Positions 1 to 7,100 of a DNA stretch of 20,534 bases are shown in pieces. This DNA comes from Flavobacteriales bacterium. GTDB lineage: Bacteria > Bacteroidota > Bacteroidia > Flavobacteriales > Crocinitomicaceae. The stretch is taken from positions 1-20,534 of the forward strand of contig CANCEQ010000033.1 of assembly GCA_947375085.1 (NCBI GenBank), given 5' to 3'. The notes beneath the pieces were generated by a model. That model was given only the letters and a program-made list of their open reading frames with translations, was not told the origin of the DNA and did no database searches. How positions within the stretch are numbered: position 1 is the first letter of the stretch; each line of letters starts with the position of its first letter. The translations under genes and the position numbers were made by a program.

Positions 1-281
1 ATTTTAAAAACACATCCTAATCCACCACCAATATCAACCATACCAGCATTTTCTTCACCTGCTTTTACTAACATATGAGGTCCATCTTTTGGTAACTGTT
101 TCAACCAGTAGATTGAATTTTTATATGAACAATGTTCTGACCACATCACTGAATACACACTTGTTTCAGTAAAATTAGGTGTACGACCTAATATCCCTTT
201 AATCATTTCAAATTCGTCGGGACGTAATCCAAGCTCTACTGCTTGTTCTAAAGTTGCTTCTTGGTTCAAAGTGCTTTCCAT
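1..281 (-). CDS. purL: Phosphoribosylformylglycinamidine synthase subunit PurL, N-terminal part (cut by window edge)
   Basis: The first 93 codons of a minus-strand gene that continues beyond position 1. PurL makes formylglycinamidine ribonucleotide (FGAM) from FGAR, ATP and glutamine-derived ammonia in purine synthesis. The translated start shows the short-type PurL opening: a helix with LGLRPDEFEMIKGILGR (about residues 17-33), then VMWSEHCSYKNS with the conserved His, and ENAGMVDIGGGLGCVFK leading toward the nucleotide-binding loop. This alignment from the first residues argues for the small PurL that works with PurS and PurQ, not the large single-chain form, which carries an extra N-terminal domain. 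The ATG at 281-279 is the only sensible start. It is incomplete only because the window ends. A promoter-like element lies just upstream. Confidence 0.9.
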   Translation of the reverse strand, partial: MESTLNQEATLEQAVELGLRPDEFEMIKGILGRTPNFTETSVYSVMWSEHCSYKNSIYWLKQLPKDGPHMLVKAGEENAGMVDIGGGLGCVFK

Positions 282-299
282 AAAATCTATAATGTAAAA

Positions 300-328
300 C
301 AAAAGTAATTATAAAATTTGAGAACAAA
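300..328 (-). promoter_or_regulatory. Bacteroidota-type promoter for purL
   Basis: On the minus strand, TACTTTTG (307-300) matches the -7 consensus TAnnTTTG. It is preceded, 17 nt upstream, by TTTG (328-325), which matches the -33 element within the 17-23 nt spacing described for Flavobacterium. Transcription would begin roughly 13 nt before the purL ATG. The assignment rests on consensus match only. Confidence 0.55.
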
Positions 329-431
329 TTACAATTTAAAGCTGCTCATTGAAAAAAATAAAAAAACTGCTATTTATTAATTAGAAATAGTAAAATGGAA
401 TTTACAAAACAGCATTTTCAATTACTTTTAT

Positions 432-439
432 TAAGTTTG
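432..439 (+). promoter_or_regulatory. Possible -7 element upstream of the TerC-family gene
   Basis: TAAGTTTG matches TAnnTTTG and sits 23 nt before the ATG at 463. I see no TTG at the expected spacing upstream, so only half the promoter is supported. The 181-nt gap between purL and this gene is divergent and must hold promoters for both directions. Confidence 0.4.
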
Positions 440-462
440 TAAACTAAACAAATAAAAAACAA

Positions 463-1218
463 ATGGATTTTTCGGTATTATTCTCAGGGATTGGACTTTT
501 TTACTTATTAATGCTTACCATGCTTGAAATAGTATTAGGTATTGATAATATTATATTTATTTCAATCGTTACGGATAAACTTCACCCTAAAAATCAAAAA
601 TACGCAAGAAGAATTGGTTTAGGTTTAGCTTTAATTGTTCGATTAATTCTTTTAACGGTAGCTTCATGGATAATGGGGATGACTGAACCTTTATTTGAAA
701 TTGCTGGTAAACATTTTAGTGGCCAAAGTTTAGTTTTATTAATTGGAGGTTTATTTTTAATTTACAAAAGCTCACAAGAAATAATTGAAAACATCAAAGG
801 ACACGAAGGAGAATTAAAAAAAGGTAAAGACAATCTAAAAGCCGTAATTCTTCAAATTGTCATGATTGACATCGTTTTCAGCTTCGATTCAATCATTACA
901 GCAATTGGATTAACTACAGACATAAAAAAAGAAACTGGAGGAGATCCAATGATTATAATTTATTTCGCTGTTATTATCTCAATGATTATAATGCTTATTT
1001 TCGCTAAACAAGTAAGTGACTTCATTAACAAACGCCCTACAATCAAAATGATAGCACTAGCTTTTCTAGTAACTATAGGTGTTATACTAACCGCAGAAGC
1101 TTTCGAAATTAAGATACCAAAAGGATACATTTACTTTGCAATGGCTTATGCTTTAATTGTTGAGTTCATGAATATCCGAATGAGAAAAAACAGAAGACAT
1201 CACACTCCAAATCATTAA
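463..1218 (+). CDS. TerC-family integral membrane protein
   Basis: A 251-residue polytopic inner-membrane protein of the TerC family, whose studied members export or handle metals such as manganese or are linked to tellurite resistance. Two acidic membrane motifs typical of the family are present: LEIVLGIDNIIF (E22, D28) in the first helix and VMIDIVFSFDSI (D136, D142) in the second half, which fits the internally duplicated fold. Hydrophobic stretches near residues 11-36, 50-72, 87-103, 127-150, 162-180, 196-214 and 222-237 give about seven membrane segments. Residues 109-124 form a charged loop. No CBS or CorC-like C-terminal domain is present, so it is the short form. It begins a tight gene set: the next start is 5 nt after its stop. 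The substrate cannot be inferred from sequence. Confidence 0.88.
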   Translation: MDFSVLFSGIGLFYLLMLTMLEIVLGIDNIIFISIVTDKLHPKNQKYARRIGLGLALIVRLILLTVASWIMGMTEPLFEIAGKHFSGQSLVLLIGGLFLIYKSSQEIIENIKGHEGELKKGKDNLKAVILQIVMIDIVFSFDSIITAIGLTTDIKKETGGDPMIIIYFAVIISMIIMLIFAKQVSDFINKRPTIKMIALAFLVTIGVILTAEAFEIKIPKGYIYFAMAYALIVEFMNIRMRKNRRHHTPNH

Positions 1219-1223
1219 GTTTA

Positions 1224-1799
1224 ATGACTAATAAAGAGGCTCTCCTTTTTTTTCCTCTTAAAAACGAAGATGAAATTGAAGATTTATATGAAGTACTACT
1301 TTTTGAATACAAACAGTTTTTCATCAGTAAGTTTCCAATTAAAAAAGTTTTTTCTGCTAAGCAAAAAAAAATGCTTCAAATGCATGACGCCTATTTACAG
1401 TTAGGTGGAAAAAGTTCTAATTTACGTTTAAGCGATTCGAGTAAAAAAATTGATTTTTCAAATGCAATAAGAGAATGCTTTCAAAACTATCAATCAGAAA
1501 GAAACTCATTAAAAAACAACATATTAAAATCATCAAATTGCAATGAGATTAGCTATTTCTTGGACAAACTTTTTTTACTCCAAGAAAACTACACAATAAA
1601 TTGGCTAAAGGTGACAGACTTACCTGACACAGAAATTCAAATTTCAAATGAACCTGACCCTATGTCATTATTAAGTGCAATAAATGAATTTAATACGAAA
1701 GGCGGCACCACATTTGACGATATTAATTCAATGAGAAACATTTGTCCTAATTTGTTACTCATAGAAGCGAAACGATTATCTTTGTCAACTAAAATTTAA
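1224..1799 (+). CDS. Hypothetical protein, 191 residues
   Basis: I do not recognise this protein. It is soluble-looking, with no signal peptide or membrane segment, and appears mainly helical and charged. The N-terminal third (1-55) is rich in Phe, Lys and Glu. A Lys/Ser/Asn-rich centre (about 60-105) is followed by a more hydrophobic helical stretch (about 108-127). It starts 5 nt after the TerC-family stop and ends 8 nt before the DUF493 gene, so it is almost certainly translated from the same message. The ATG at 1224 is the first in frame after the upstream stop and fits the packing. Codon use looks like its neighbours, so recent transfer is not suggested. No function is proposed. Confidence 0.75.
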   Translation: MTNKEALLFFPLKNEDEIEDLYEVLLFEYKQFFISKFPIKKVFSAKQKKMLQMHDAYLQLGGKSSNLRLSDSSKKIDFSNAIRECFQNYQSERNSLKNNILKSSNCNEISYFLDKLFLLQENYTINWLKVTDLPDTEIQISNEPDPMSLLSAINEFNTKGGTTFDDINSMRNICPNLLLIEAKRLSLSTKI

Positions 1800-1807
1800 A
1801 ATACAAA

Positions 1808-2074
1808 ATGGAAGACCCATATTTAAGTCTAAGAAAACAACTTGAACAAGAGGAATGGCCAAATGTTTATATGTTTAAATTCATTGTACCAAACACTTCT
1901 GAAAAAGTCGCATTAACAATGGAGCTTTTTAATAATGAAAGTGATATTACAATGCACGAATCAAGTACAGGTAAATTCATTAGTATTACTGCTAAAGAAT
2001 TGATGCTAGACGTTGATTCAATCATAAAAATTTACGAAGAAGCTACAAAAATTAAAGGTTTAATGGCATTATGA
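1808..2074 (+). CDS. DUF493 (YbeD-like) protein
   Basis: An 88-residue protein of the DUF493/YbeD family, small ACT-like alpha/beta proteins usually regarded as regulatory but of unknown biochemical role. Features that fit the family in Bacteroidota are the opening LxxQLEQEEWPNVYMFKFIVP (about residues 9-28), a glycine-containing strand TGKFISITAKELM (about 54-66), the segment DVDSIIKIYEEATKIKG (about 68-84), and the ending GLMAL. The length is typical. Its TGA overlaps the ATG of the next gene in an ATGA junction, which suggests translational coupling with the membrane-anchored Ig-like protein downstream. Confidence 0.82.
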   Translation: MEDPYLSLRKQLEQEEWPNVYMFKFIVPNTSEKVALTMELFNNESDITMHESSTGKFISITAKELMLDVDSIIKIYEEATKIKGLMAL

Positions 2075-2469
2075 TAGTATTAATGGGATTTACAATTGGA
2101 CGTGTTTTGATGGGAGCTCTTTCCGTTTCTTTAGCCGTCTTATTACTAACAATTGCATACAGAAAATTACTTAAATATCTTGGTAAAGGAACACCCGTAA
2201 AAGAAGATTACTGTGTTCTTTATGGCTTAGAAACACATCCAGCTTCAGGTGAAGTAGAATTCTATTTCACTACAAATTCAAAAAGAGATATAACATTAGA
2301 ATTATTGAATGATGACCTAACTTTTCGTTCAATTGTTTCTGAAAAAAATGTCCCTGAAGGTGGTCATATCATTCGTTTTGACACGAATACACTTCCTAAT
2401 GGCACTTACTTCTATCAATTGCGTACTGAAAATCAAAAAACGATGAAACGTTTTTCAGTTGTAAATTAA
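2071..2469 (+). CDS. Small membrane-anchored protein with FlgD/T9SS-tail-like Ig domain
   Basis: A 132-residue protein with one N-terminal membrane helix (about residues 9-31), a basic patch RKLLKYLGKG (31-40), and a C-terminal beta-sandwich-like domain (about 47-132). The domain follows the pattern of FlgD Ig-like and type IX secretion tail domains: GEVEFYFTTNSKRDITLELL, then a Gly-Gly-His turn (98-99), the strand IRFDTNTLPNG, then TYFYQLRT and a final KRFSVV strand. In T9SS cargo this fold is the removable secretion tail of a large signal-peptide protein. Here it is essentially the whole protein behind a membrane anchor. Whether it faces the periplasm or cytoplasm is unclear; the basic residues directly after the helix would favour a cytoplasmic domain. 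It is the last gene of the TerC set, overlapping DUF493 by 4 nt. Confidence 0.72.
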   Translation: MIVLMGFTIGRVLMGALSVSLAVLLLTIAYRKLLKYLGKGTPVKEDYCVLYGLETHPASGEVEFYFTTNSKRDITLELLNDDLTFRSIVSEKNVPEGGHIIRFDTNTLPNGTYFYQLRTENQKTMKRFSVVN

Positions 2470-2496
2470 CATTGACAAATTGACAGACTTTTTTTA

Positions 2497-2513
2497 TTGG
2501 CAAAATAATTGAT
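2497..2513 (+). promoter_or_regulatory. Sigma-54-like -24/-12 promoter for trxA
   Basis: The sequence TTGGCAAAATAATTGAT has the -24 GG (2499-2500) and the -12 G (2511) exactly 12 nt apart, as in the sigma-54 consensus TGGCAC-N5-TTGC; the final GC is GA here. It predicts transcription from about 2524, leaving a leader of about 60 nt before trxA. Two 8-bp direct repeats (ATTGACAA and ATTGACAG, 2471-2486) lie just upstream and could be an activator site. This is a motif match only. Confidence 0.45.
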
Positions 2514-2583
2514 TAAACGGAACACAAGAATTATTTTTACAATTCAAAAAACAGAATTAATAACTTAATAAAAAATAGAAATT

Positions 2584-2904
2584 ATGGCAGTTGAAATTAC
2601 AGATGCAAACTTCGAAGAAATCGTATTAAACTCTTCAATCCCAGTTTTAGTTGACTTTTGGGCAGAATGGTGTGGACCTTGTCGTATGGTTGGACCAGTA
2701 GTTGATGAATTACACACAGAATACGAAGGAAGAGCTATCGTAGGAAAGGTGAATGTTGATGAAAACCCTGGTATTTCTGCAAAATTTGGAGTTAGAAACA
2801 TCCCTACTATCTTATTTATTAAAGGTGGTGAAGTTGCTGATAAATCAGTAGGTGCAGTTCCAAAAGCACAATTGGCTTCTAAATTGGATGCTATTTTAAA
2901 CTAA
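2584..2904 (+). CDS. trxA: Thioredoxin
   Basis: A 106-residue classic thioredoxin, the cytoplasmic dithiol reductant for ribonucleotide reductase, peroxiredoxins and other thiol proteins. The redox motif WCGPC is at residues 29-33 within DFWAEWCGPCRMVGP. The buried Asp of VDFWAEW, the NVDENP segment (about 58-63) and the cis-proline of the NIPTILF segment (about 73-79) are all present. Length and order are standard and there is no signal peptide. The ATG at 2584 gives the usual thioredoxin N-terminus, AVEITDANFEE. It is monocistronic: a sigma-54-like promoter precedes it and a strong terminator follows. Confidence 0.97.
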   Translation: MAVEITDANFEEIVLNSSIPVLVDFWAEWCGPCRMVGPVVDELHTEYEGRAIVGKVNVDENPGISAKFGVRNIPTILFIKGGEVADKSVGAVPKAQLASKLDAILN

Positions 2905-2949
2905 TCTTTTTAGTTTAAAGACAGAAAGATAAAAGAAATAAAGACTTTT

Positions 2950-2980
2950 AGACAGGTGAAAATTCACCTGTCTTTTTTTT
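2950..2980 (+). terminator. Intrinsic terminator after trxA
   Basis: AGACAGGTGAA (2950-2960) pairs perfectly with TTCACCTGTCT (2963-2973) and is followed by a run of eight T (to 2980). With the central AA and flanking A/T pairs opened to make the loop, this leaves a strong stem of about nine pairs. It is the clearest rho-independent terminator in the window. Confidence 0.92.
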
Positions 2981-3023
2981 GACCAAAATCTTCATTATTT
3001 ATATAATATTGAATCTTTACATC

Positions 3024-3057
3024 TTGAATCTTAAAGTTCAAAATATAACTATCTTTA
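3024..3057 (+). promoter_or_regulatory. Candidate promoter for the membrane protein at 3077
   Basis: TATCTTTA (3050-3057) is one base off TAnnTTTG, and TTG (3024-3026) lies 23 nt upstream, at the long end of the accepted spacing. The word ATCTTTACA occurs twice, at about 3013 and 3051. The position just after the trxA terminator supports a new transcription start here. Confidence 0.4.
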
Positions 3058-3076
3058 CACATTAAAAAAAAATAAA

Positions 3077-3778
3077 ATGGATTCAATTTTTCGCAGATTA
3101 AAATATTACGGAATCGGCTTTGGAGCAGGTCTTGTGTTTGTAATTTTCTTTTTTCAAAATAGAGGTTGCAGTTGGCTTCCAGATAACCGAGTAAAGAACA
3201 GTATTTTGGATAGAATTTTAGTTTTACCGGAAACAGAAGCTGTTCAAATGAAGAAATTTGGATTAACTAAAAAAGATTTAACATTGGTTTTAAACGACGG
3301 AGAAGTCCTTTTCGAAGAAAGTAAGAAAAGTGGAAATCCTAAAGTTTATGTCGTTGAAAAAGAAATAGAAAATAAAGGAAAAATGAAATTCTTCTTCACC
3401 CTAGCAGACGAAAGTTTCATTTCTGAAATTCATTTCTCGCAAAAAAATGCAAAAAACACTAGAAATACAAAAACTGGATTTGGCGATTTAATTTATTTCC
3501 CAATGGATGATAATTTGGTTTTTCCTGATTCAAGCACTAGAGTAACTTGTCAACAAGACGAATTAAACTTAATAAGCTCTACTGAGATACTTAAAAACCT
3601 AAAGAAAAGTGGTAAAATTGATTATTCAAAATCTCACTTATTGGCTTCACCGAAACCTGAACATCATTTAGTTTTTATTGATAAAAAAAATAGAGAAATT
3701 GGATGTGATGTGATTTGGTATAAAAACAAACTAAACATCACCAATTTTGAAGCACCATTTAAAACAAAATGCAATTAA
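3077..3778 (+). CDS. Single-pass membrane protein of unknown function
   Basis: A 233-residue protein with one N-terminal membrane helix (about residues 11-27, GIGFGAGLVFVIFFF) preceded by basic residues RRLK, so a type II-like anchor with most of the chain outside the cytoplasm is likely. Right after the helix comes RGCSWLPDNRVKNSILDRIL, a Cys-x-x-(L/F)-P-(D/N)-x-R-V pattern that I associate from memory with small uncharacterised Bacteroidota membrane proteins near DUF4258; I cannot confirm this. The remainder (about 45-233) looks mixed alpha/beta, with a further pair of cysteines near residues 158 and 210 and Cys232 just before the end. It lies 76 nt upstream of lpxD on the same strand. No function is proposed. 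Confidence 0.72.
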   Translation: MDSIFRRLKYYGIGFGAGLVFVIFFFQNRGCSWLPDNRVKNSILDRILVLPETEAVQMKKFGLTKKDLTLVLNDGEVLFEESKKSGNPKVYVVEKEIENKGKMKFFFTLADESFISEIHFSQKNAKNTRNTKTGFGDLIYFPMDDNLVFPDSSTRVTCQQDELNLISSTEILKNLKKSGKIDYSKSHLLASPKPEHHLVFIDKKNREIGCDVIWYKNKLNITNFEAPFKTKCN

Positions 3779-3842
3779 CTTTCTAAACAATCGTTGTTGA
3801 TAAATCTACAACTAGTAGAGCATTATAGGAGTTTGTTTTAAT

Positions 3843-3850
3843 TATTTTTG
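3843..3850 (+). promoter_or_regulatory. TAnnTTTG element directly before lpxD
   Basis: TATTTTTG matches the -7 consensus and ends only 4 nt before the lpxD ATG at 3855. If functional, transcription would start at or next to the start codon, giving a leaderless message for the lipid A operon. A -33 TTG at proper spacing is not evident. Confidence 0.38.
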
Positions 3851-3854
3851 TAAA

Positions 3855-4895
3855 ATGGAGTTTTCAGCAGAGCAAATAGCAGGAATTCTTAACGGGGAAA
3901 TCGTTGGGAATGCAGACATCACTGTAAGAGGATTGTCGAAAATAGAAGAAGGTACTGAAGGGACATTGTCCTTTCTTTCAAATCCTAAATATGAAGAATA
4001 CATCTACACAACAGGTGCTTCAATTTGTATTGTAAACAAAACTTTTACGCCTTCTAAATCAATTCCTTCAACTTTAACAATGATTAAAGTGGAAGATGCA
4101 TATTCTTGTTTTGCAAAATTACTAGAGTTTTACGACCAAATGCGTAAAAAAGAACCTAAAATAGAATCTCCTTCATTTATTGCGGAATCAGCTGTAATTG
4201 GTTCTGACTTATATCTTGGAGCATTTGGATACATCGGAGAAAATTCTAAAATTGGAAATAACGTAGTAATCTATCCTCATGTTTACATTGGAGAAAATGT
4301 AACGATTGGAGATAATTGTATTCTACACCCTGGAGCAACAGTTTATGTTGATTGTGTGATAGGAAATAACTGTACTATTCACGCAGGAACTATAATTGGT
4401 GCTGATGGATTTGGATTCGCTCCAAATGAAAATGGAGAATTCCAAAAAATACCTCAAATTGGAAATGTTGTCATTGAAGACAATGTTGAAATAGGTTCAA
4501 ATTGTACAATTGACAGAGCTACAATGGGTTCAACCGTTATTAAAAAAGGTGTTAAATTAGATAATTTGGTTCAAATTGCACACAATGTGGAGATTGGACA
4601 AAACACCGTAATGGCTGCTCAAGTTGGTGTTGCTGGTTCTGCCAAAATTGGAAACAATGTAATGGTAGGCGGACAAGCTGGAATTAGCGGTCATATTCAT
4701 GTAGCTGATGGAACCAAAATTGTTGCTCAATCGGGTATTCCAAATACTGTTAGAAAAGCAGATACATTGATGGGGTCTCCTGGCATTCCATTAGAAGACT
4801 TTAAAAAATCCTATTTTGGATTCAGAAAATTACCTCAAATCTTGAAAAGACTTCAAGAAATAGAAAATAAAATTAAAGAATTAACAAACGTATAA
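3855..4895 (+). CDS. lpxD: UDP-3-O-acylglucosamine N-acyltransferase LpxD
   Basis: A 346-residue LpxD, the third enzyme of lipid A synthesis, which adds the N-linked hydroxyacyl chain from acyl-ACP to UDP-3-O-acyl-glucosamine. The N-terminal uridine-binding domain (about 1-100) contains the family motif [16 protein letters not shown] (35-50). A long left-handed parallel beta-helix of hexapeptide repeats follows (about 104-300), with [10 protein letters not shown] at 181-190. The catalytic His is H243 in QIAHNVEIG. The C-terminus (about 318-346) is a helical trimer-forming segment. Length and layout match the family. It opens the lpxD, lpxC-fabZ, lpxA order typical of Bacteroidota, with only 2 nt before the next gene. 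Confidence 0.96.
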   Translation: MEFSAEQIAGILNGEIVGNADITVRGLSKIEEGTEGTLSFLSNPKYEEYIYTTGASICIVNKTFTPSKSIPSTLTMIKVEDAYSCFAKLLEFYDQMRKKEPKIESPSFIAESAVIGSDLYLGAFGYIGENSKIGNNVVIYPHVYIGENVTIGDNCILHPGATVYVDCVIGNNCTIHAGTIIGADGFGFAPNENGEFQKIPQIGNVVIEDNVEIGSNCTIDRATMGSTVIKKGVKLDNLVQIAHNVEIGQNTVMAAQVGVAGSAKIGNNVMVGGQAGISGHIHVADGTKIVAQSGIPNTVRKADTLMGSPGIPLEDFKKSYFGFRKLPQILKRLQEIENKIKELTNV

Positions 4896-4897
4896 CA

Positions 4898-6322
4898 ATG
4901 GCTGAAAAGCAACGCACACTTAAAGAGTCTGTTTTATTAAAAGGAATTGGACTTCACACTGGAGAATTGGTAAATATTGAAATTTGTCCTGCTCCTGTTA
5001 ATCACGGATATAAATTCCAACGAGTTGATCTTGAAGGGCAACCAATTATAAATGCAGATGTTGATTTAGTTGTTGCAACTGATAGAGGAACAACTTTAGA
5101 ATCTAAAGGAGCTCGTGTATATACTACTGAACACGTACTTGCTGCACTTTACGGAATGCAAGTTGACAATGCATTAATTAAAATTGATGGACCTGAAATT
5201 CCAATTATGGATGGAAGTTCTTTGTTATTTGTTAATGCTTTTGAAGAAGTTGGTTACGAAGACCAAGATGCTGATAGAGTTTATTTAGAGTTAGATGAGA
5301 TTCTAAAATTTGAAGATTTAGCAAAAGGAACAGAATTTTTAGCTATTCCAGATCCAGGATATAGAGTAACTGTAATGGTGGATTATAACTCACCTGTTCT
5401 TGGTACTCAACATGCTGGTATTTACAATATTACTGATTTCCATAAAGAAATAGCAAAATGTAGAACATTTGTATTCTTAAGAGAATTAGAATTTTTAGCA
5501 AAAAATAATTTAATCAAAGGAGGAAACTTGGATAACGCTATCGTTTTAGTTGAGCGTACAGATGTTAAACAAGAAGAACTTGATGAATTAGCTAAATTAT
5601 TAGGTAAAGAAGAATTAAAAATAAAATTAGACGGTATTGGTGTTTTAAACACAACTAAATTACAGTTCGAAAATGAACCAGCTCGTCATAAATTATTAGA
5701 TATTATTGGTGATTTAGCTTTAATTGGGAAACCTATTAAAGCTCATATTTTAGGTGCTCGTCCTGGACATGCTGGAAATGTGAAATTTGCTAAAATCATC
5801 AAAGACCATTTCAAATCAAAAGAAAAAGCTGGTAGATTTTTTGATTTAACAAAAGAGCCTTTATACAATATCAATGATATTGAAAAGATGTTACCTCACC
5901 GTTACCCATTCTTATTAGTTGATAAAGTAATGTCAATTACTGAGGATTCTATTATCGGTGTGAAAAACATCACAATGAATGAGCCGATCTTTACTGGACA
6001 TTTCCCTGGAAACCCTGTTTTCCCTGGAGTCCTTCAAATTGAAGCAATGGCACAAGTAGGTGGGATTTACGCATTAAGTAAAGTAGAAGACCCAGCCTTG
6101 TATTCAACTTACTTCATGAAAATTGATAAAGTAAAATTCAAAGCAAAAGTGCTTCCAGGAGACACATTGGTTTTTGAATTATTTTTACTTTCACCAATTA
6201 GAAGAGGTTTAGTTGAAATGGGGGGAAAAGCTTATGTAAATGGACAATTAGTAATGGAAGCTGAAATGCTTGCACAAGTAGTTAAAGATAAAGTAGAAGT
6301 ATATGATAAACAACTTAGCTAG
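4898..6322 (+). CDS. lpxC: Fused UDP-3-O-acyl-N-acetylglucosamine deacetylase / 3-hydroxyacyl-ACP dehydratase (LpxC-FabZ)
   Basis: A 474-residue bifunctional protein. The LpxC part (about 1-310) is the zinc deacetylase that commits UDP-acyl-GlcNAc to lipid A. It shows KGIGLHTG (15-22), TEHVLAAL (77-84, with catalytic E78 and zinc ligand H79), MDGSS (104-108), RHKLLDIIGD (263-272, zinc ligands H264 and D268) and the active-site His of GHAGN (H291). Compared with the single-domain enzyme there is an insert of about 26 residues before H264. The FabZ part (about 325-474) is a hotdog dehydratase of fatty acid synthesis with LPHRYPFLLVDKV and GHFPGNPVFPGVLQIEAMAQ (catalytic H368 and E382). This fusion is established for Bacteroidota. 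Its 3' end overlaps lpxA by 20 nt. Confidence 0.96.
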   Translation: MAEKQRTLKESVLLKGIGLHTGELVNIEICPAPVNHGYKFQRVDLEGQPIINADVDLVVATDRGTTLESKGARVYTTEHVLAALYGMQVDNALIKIDGPEIPIMDGSSLLFVNAFEEVGYEDQDADRVYLELDEILKFEDLAKGTEFLAIPDPGYRVTVMVDYNSPVLGTQHAGIYNITDFHKEIAKCRTFVFLRELEFLAKNNLIKGGNLDNAIVLVERTDVKQEELDELAKLLGKEELKIKLDGIGVLNTTKLQFENEPARHKLLDIIGDLALIGKPIKAHILGARPGHAGNVKFAKIIKDHFKSKEKAGRFFDLTKEPLYNINDIEKMLPHRYPFLLVDKVMSITEDSIIGVKNITMNEPIFTGHFPGNPVFPGVLQIEAMAQVGGIYALSKVEDPALYSTYFMKIDKVKFKAKVLPGDTLVFELFLLSPIRRGLVEMGGKAYVNGQLVMEAEMLAQVVKDKVEVYDKQLS

Positions 6323-7079
6323 TATTTCTTCGGAAGCAACTATTGGAGAAAATGTTTTCATCGGTCCGTTCACAACAATTCATGAAGATGTAATTATTGG
6401 TGAAGGAACAAAAATTCATTCCAATGTTTCTATCTATCCTGGTACGCGAATAGGAAAAAATTGTGAGATTTTTCCTGGTGCTGTTATAGGTGTTATTCCT
6501 CAAGATTTAAAATTTGACGGTGAATATACATTAGTTGAAATTGGAGATAACACAACAATTCGTGAATGCGTTACAATTCACAGAGGAACTAAAGATAGAA
6601 TGACTACTAAAATTGGTTCTAACTGTCTATTAATGACTTATGTTCACGTCGCACATGATTGCTTAATTGGAAACAATGTGATTTTAGCTAGTTATGTTGG
6701 ACTTTCTGGACACGTAACAATCGATGATTTTGCTATCTTAGAAGGAACAGTTGTTGCTCAACAATTTGTTCATATTGGTGCTCATGCGTTTATCGGTGGC
6801 GCATCTTTAATTAGAAAAGATGTACCTCCTTATATAAAAGCTGCTAGGGAACCATTAACTTTTGCAGGTGTTAATTCTGTAGGAATTAGAAGAAGAGGAT
6901 TCTCAGACGATCAGGTTAGAGAAATTGAAGATATTTATAGAATTCTGTATGTACAAAACAATAATGTTTCAAAAGGAAAAGTTGCTGTTTTAGAAACACT
7001 ACCAGAAACTTCTTTAAGAAGTCAAATCTTAGACTTCATAGATGCTTCTGACAAAGGAATCATTAGAGGATTGAATTAA
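6303..7079 (+). CDS. lpxA: UDP-N-acetylglucosamine acyltransferase LpxA
   Basis: A 258-residue LpxA, which transfers a hydroxyacyl chain from ACP to the 3-OH of UDP-GlcNAc as the first step of lipid A synthesis. The first 180 or so residues are hexapeptide repeats (IGENVFIGPF, IGEGTKIHSN, and so on), with TIRECVTIHRGT at 85-96. HVAHDCLIG (115-123) carries the catalytic His, H118, and GHV follows at 137. The C-terminal helical domain (about 190-258) contains NSVGIRRRGF. The ATG at 6303 lies inside the end of lpxC-fabZ in another frame. The next in-frame ATG would remove the whole N-terminal coil, so this start is firm. No efp follows, unlike many relatives; an Rrf2 regulator does. Confidence 0.96.
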   Translation: MINNLASISSEATIGENVFIGPFTTIHEDVIIGEGTKIHSNVSIYPGTRIGKNCEIFPGAVIGVIPQDLKFDGEYTLVEIGDNTTIRECVTIHRGTKDRMTTKIGSNCLLMTYVHVAHDCLIGNNVILASYVGLSGHVTIDDFAILEGTVVAQQFVHIGAHAFIGGASLIRKDVPPYIKAAREPLTFAGVNSVGIRRRGFSDDQVREIEDIYRILYVQNNNVSKGKVAVLETLPETSLRSQILDFIDASDKGIIRGLN

Positions 7080-7100
7080 TAATTGATAATAATTTAAATT

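Noticed and set aside
1..281. purL as a truncated pseudogene
   Set aside because: The frame is open to position 1 with intact motifs; the gene is cut by the window edge only.
5422..5652. Antisense open frame within lpxC-fabZ
   Set aside because: It lies wholly inside a certain gene, its translation has no recognisable domain, and it has no start context. The same reasoning removes antisense frames at 2565-2801, 6315-6503, 9660-9944, 12782-13039, 15255-15516 and 18608-18847.
4898..6322. LpxC-FabZ fusion as a novel bifunctional enzyme
   Set aside because: The fusion is well established in Bacteroidota, and all active-site residues are in the expected places.
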